Under the pieces are notes generated by a model. That model was given only the letters and a program-made list of their open reading frames with translations. It did not search any database and was not told the origin of the DNA. A program made the translations under genes and the position numbers. DNA of 64,000 nt from Streptomyces mobaraensis NBRC 13819 = DSM 40847 (GTDB taxonomy: Bacteria; Actinomycetota; Actinomycetes; Streptomycetales; Streptomycetaceae): NCBI RefSeq assembly GCF_017916255.1, contig NZ_CP072827.1:1426001-1490000 (forward strand), written 5' to 3'. Every line of letters begins with the position of its first letter. Position 1 is the stretch's first letter. This document shows, piece after piece, positions 61,744-64,000 of the stretch.

Positions 61744-63006
61744 CTACGCCTGATGCCCTGCGCTGAAACCGGGTTCGACGGCACCGTTCCGATCGGATTC
61801 CGAACGCGCGACGACGGCCGACGCCTTCTCGGGGGCGGTCAGCGCCTTGCGCGCCGCCAGCAGGACGAGCGCCGCGGCGATCCCGCCGCCCGCCGCGACC
61901 GCGAACCCGGCCCGGGCGCCGCCCGACTGCACCGCCGGGCCGACGAACGCCGTGCCGATGGACGCGCCGACGCCGAACGAGGTGACCAGCCAGGAGAACG
62001 CCTCGGTGGCCGTGCCCGTCGGCGCGTGCCGGTCGACGACGACGAAGGCGCAGGCGAGCGCGGGCGCCAGGAACACACCGGCGACACCCGCCAGGACGGT
62101 CATCGGGACGACACCGGGGACCGTCAGCAGCGGCAGGTAGCAGACGGCCAGCGCGGCGATGATCACCCGCAGCCGGCCCTCCGGCGCGCCGGCCCACTGC
62201 CGGCCGCCGTAGACGACACCGCCGACCAGGGCGCCGGCGCTGAGCGCGGACAGCAGATAGCTGGAGATCATCTGGTCGCCGTGCGCGTCGGCGTAGGCGA
62301 CGGAGGCCACGGCTATGGAACCCAGCGCCGAGCCGACGAAGAAGAAGGTGCCCAGGACGACCAGCAGCCCCCGGGAGCGCAGGGCGCCCAGCCAGTGCGC
62401 CTCGCGCGGCTCGCTGCGCCACTTCCGCGAGGGCGGCGAGCTGACCACCGCGAGCGCGCCGAGCACGCCCAGGACGTTGATGACCAGCAGCGCGGCGGCC
62501 TCGGACCACTCGCGGACGAACAGCATCACGATGAGCGGGCCGACCGCGTACATGACCTCCTGGGCCACGGCGTCCAGGGCGTAGGCCGCGTGGATGCGGT
62601 CCTCGCGCTCCAGGACGGACGGCCACAGCGCCCGCAGGCCGCCCTCCAGCGGCGGGGTGAAGAAGCCGGCGACGATCATGGCCGCGTAGGCGACGGGCAG
62701 CGGTTCCAGGCCGACGGCGGCGAAGAGGACCATGCCCAGCGCGGACAGCACGGCCGAGGGCAGCATCACGCGCGGCTGGCCGTACAGATCGACGGCCCGG
62801 CCGAGCAGCGGCTGGCCGAACGCGTTGGCGACGCCGTAGGTGGCGGAGAGGGCGCCGGCGAGGGTGTAGCTGCCGCCCTCGGCGCGGGCGAAGAGGACGA
62901 CCGCCAGCGCGGCGGTGGCGGTGGGCAGCCGGCCCACCAGGGTGCCCACCAGCAACCGTGCGGCGTACCGCGTCCTGAGCATCTCGCCGTAGCCCGCCGC
63001 CATCAT
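61744..63006 (-). CDS. MFS transporter
   Basis: A 420-residue membrane protein with twelve helices and a short cytoplasmic N-terminus (GEMLRTRYAARLLVG). Motif-A-like loops (GRAVDLYGQPRVM near 75) and a mid-protein charged loop near 200 are present. It lies nine bases upstream of pafA on the same strand, so the two may be co-transcribed. A perfect 10+10 inverted repeat lies 33 bases upstream of its ATG and is probably the site of the divergent LacI regulator. The substrate is unknown; sugar-like ligands would fit a LacI partner. Confidence 0.87.
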   Translation of the reverse strand: MMAAGYGEMLRTRYAARLLVGTLVGRLPTATAALAVVLFARAEGGSYTLAGALSATYGVANAFGQPLLGRAVDLYGQPRVMLPSAVLSALGMVLFAAVGLEPLPVAYAAMIVAGFFTPPLEGGLRALWPSVLEREDRIHAAYALDAVAQEVMYAVGPLIVMLFVREWSEAAALLVINVLGVLGALAVVSSPPSRKWRSEPREAHWLGALRSRGLLVVLGTFFFVGSALGSIAVASVAYADAHGDQMISSYLLSALSAGALVGGVVYGGRQWAGAPEGRLRVIIAALAVCYLPLLTVPGVVPMTVLAGVAGVFLAPALACAFVVVDRHAPTGTATEAFSWLVTSFGVGASIGTAFVGPAVQSGGARAGFAVAAGGGIAAALVLLAARKALTAPEKASAVVARSESDRNGAVEPGFSAGHQA

Positions 63007-63039
63007 CTGCCTCTCTCGACCGGCATCCGAGCCGGTTTT

Positions 63040-63065
63040 ACGTATAACGTTGACGCGTTATACGT
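63040..63065. promoter_or_regulatory. Perfect inverted repeat, LacI-family operator
   Basis: ACGTATAACG (63040-63049) and CGTTATACGT (63056-63065) are perfect complements around TTGACG. The 26-base site is AT-rich against its surroundings and sits in the gap between the MFS start and the lacI start. Control of both by the LacI protein is the most likely reading. Confidence 0.8.
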
Positions 63066-63124
63066 ACCATGTCGGCAGCTCACGGGTCCAGCCGTGGGCG
63101 AGGCGGCGGAGAGGGGCGTCACCG

Positions 63125-64000
63125 GTGGTGACGGACGGCGAACAGAGGTCGGACGGAGTGCGCGGCGGGGGCCGCTGGCCGACGGTCCGCGGGACGCACG
63201 CGGCGCCCGCCCGGGCGACCAGCAGGGACGTGGCCCGCGCGGCCGGCGTCTCCCAGGCGACCGTCTCCCTCGTCATGGGCGACAAATGGCGCGGCCGGGT
63301 CTCCGAGGCCCGCGCCGAGGCGGTCCGCTCGGCCGCCCGCGAACTCGGCTACCGGCGCAACCTCGCCGCCCGCGACCTGCGGCTGGGCCGCACGCGGACC
63401 GTCCTGCTCGTCGTCCCCGCGCTCACCAACGAGTTCTTCGCCCGCGTCTACGCCGGGGCCGCCCGGGTGGCCGGGGAACAGGGCGTCGGCGTCCTCCTCT
63501 ACCCCTCCCCCGAGGGCATCGGCCCGGCCCGGGACCCCTTCGCCTCCGCCCGCGCCGCCCTCGACGGCGTGATCGCCTCCTCGATGGCGGTCGACTCCCT
63601 GGCCGCCCTGCGGGACGGCGGGCTGCCGGTGGTCATGCTCGACAGCGACCCCGACAGCGCGGAGGCCGCCGCCACCGTCAACCCGGACATCGCCGACGGC
63701 ATGCGGCAGGTCGCCGCACACCTGCTGGCCCTCGGCCACCGGCGCTTCGCCCACCTGTCCGCCGACGTCGACTCCTGGACCTTCCGGGTCCGGGCGCGCG
63801 CCCTGGCCGACGCGCTGCGCGGCGTCCCCGACGCGCGCGTGGTGCGCACGGAGCCGGCCGCTCTGCACGTCGACGCGGGGCGGGCGGCGGCCGAACGCGT
63901 CCTCTCCGGACCCGGCCCGCGGCCGACCGCCCTGGTCTGCGACGACGACATGCTGGCCGCGGGGGCGTGCAAGGCGGCTCGGCGGCTGGGCTTGCGGGTC
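63125..64000 (+). CDS. LacI-family transcriptional regulator (cut by the window end)
   Basis: At least 292 residues of a LacI/GalR regulator. An extra Gly/Arg-rich N-terminus of about 30 residues precedes the HTH ATSRDVARAAGVSQATVSLV. A hinge helix (SARELGYRRNLAARDLRLGR) and the periplasmic-binding-like domain (VLLVVPALTNEFFARVYAG; DGVIASSMAVD; RRFAHLSADVD) follow. The frame runs off the window end, so the last part is missing. The GTG at 63125 (or 63128) is preceded by GGAGAGGGG. The operator at 63040 is the expected binding site. Confidence 0.9.
   Translation, partial: MVTDGEQRSDGVRGGGRWPTVRGTHAAPARATSRDVARAAGVSQATVSLVMGDKWRGRVSEARAEAVRSAARELGYRRNLAARDLRLGRTRTVLLVVPALTNEFFARVYAGAARVAGEQGVGVLLYPSPEGIGPARDPFASARAALDGVIASSMAVDSLAALRDGGLPVVMLDSDPDSAEAAATVNPDIADGMRQVAAHLLALGHRRFAHLSADVDSWTFRVRARALADALRGVPDARVVRTEPAALHVDAGRAAAERVLSGPGPRPTALVCDDDMLAAGACKAARRLGLRV

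Overview
The window is about 72% G+C by eye. It has the gene style of a Streptomyces chromosome: GTG starts, several leaderless promoters, hairpin terminators without strong U-tracts, and Streptomyces-type neighbourhoods (infC-rpmI-rplT-trmH-kinase-pheS-pheT, tatA-tatC-pafB-pafC, FKBP-pafA). It reads as core chromosome with accessory inserts. No integrase, transposase or plasmid gene was found.

Layout. 0-7.9 kb is an accessory detoxification region: a GNAT acetyltransferase, an MFS exporter and its TetR regulator that share an operator motif, an FAD monooxygenase divergent from a second TetR gene, an orphan type I-E CRISPR array with no cas genes, and a MocR regulator divergent from an EamA transporter. 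8-17 kb holds mixed housekeeping and hypothetical genes: DUF1918, a Tat-exported GH10-like hydrolase, 3-hydroxybutyryl-CoA dehydrogenase, an IPT/TIG protein, a LysE exporter with an Lrp regulator, a Nudix hydrolase, an XRE/TPR regulator and a SpoIIE-type phosphatase. 17-25 kb is the translation block, all on the minus strand: infC, rpmI, rplT, trmH, a PAS histidine kinase, pheS, pheT. infC appears to start at ATC and has a leader containing an intrinsic terminator. 25-32 kb holds an aquaporin, an SseB protein, an orphan mycosin and its membrane partner, a PLP-dependent deaminase/aldolase and a secreted HAD phosphatase.

32-38 kb is a gamma-glutamylation catabolic locus for ethanolamine or polyamine: SDR, aldehyde dehydrogenase, GlnA-like ligase, GntR regulator and gamma-glutamyl hydrolase. 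38-46 kb has a LysR regulator with a TDT transporter, a metal-receptor protein, a glycine-betaine ABC importer with fused permease and binding protein, a 5'-3' exonuclease, and an iron-box-controlled siderophore-interacting flavoprotein. 46-54 kb has a secreted duplicated-domain protein, a DrrAB-like exporter with a PadR regulator, a HelY-like helicase and a lipid kinase. 54-64 kb has tatC/tatA, the WYL pair pafC/pafB, two FKBP isomerases, pafA (Pup ligase), an MFS transporter and a LacI regulator cut by the window end.

The most unusual feature is a family of about 200-nt intergenic elements: four full or nearly full copies and two half copies. Each is a long inverted repeat enclosing smaller hairpins. 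Every copy lies directly at the 3' end of a gene and before a co-oriented gene. Two copies supply the last codons and stop of the upstream gene. The central stem carries compensatory base changes between copies.
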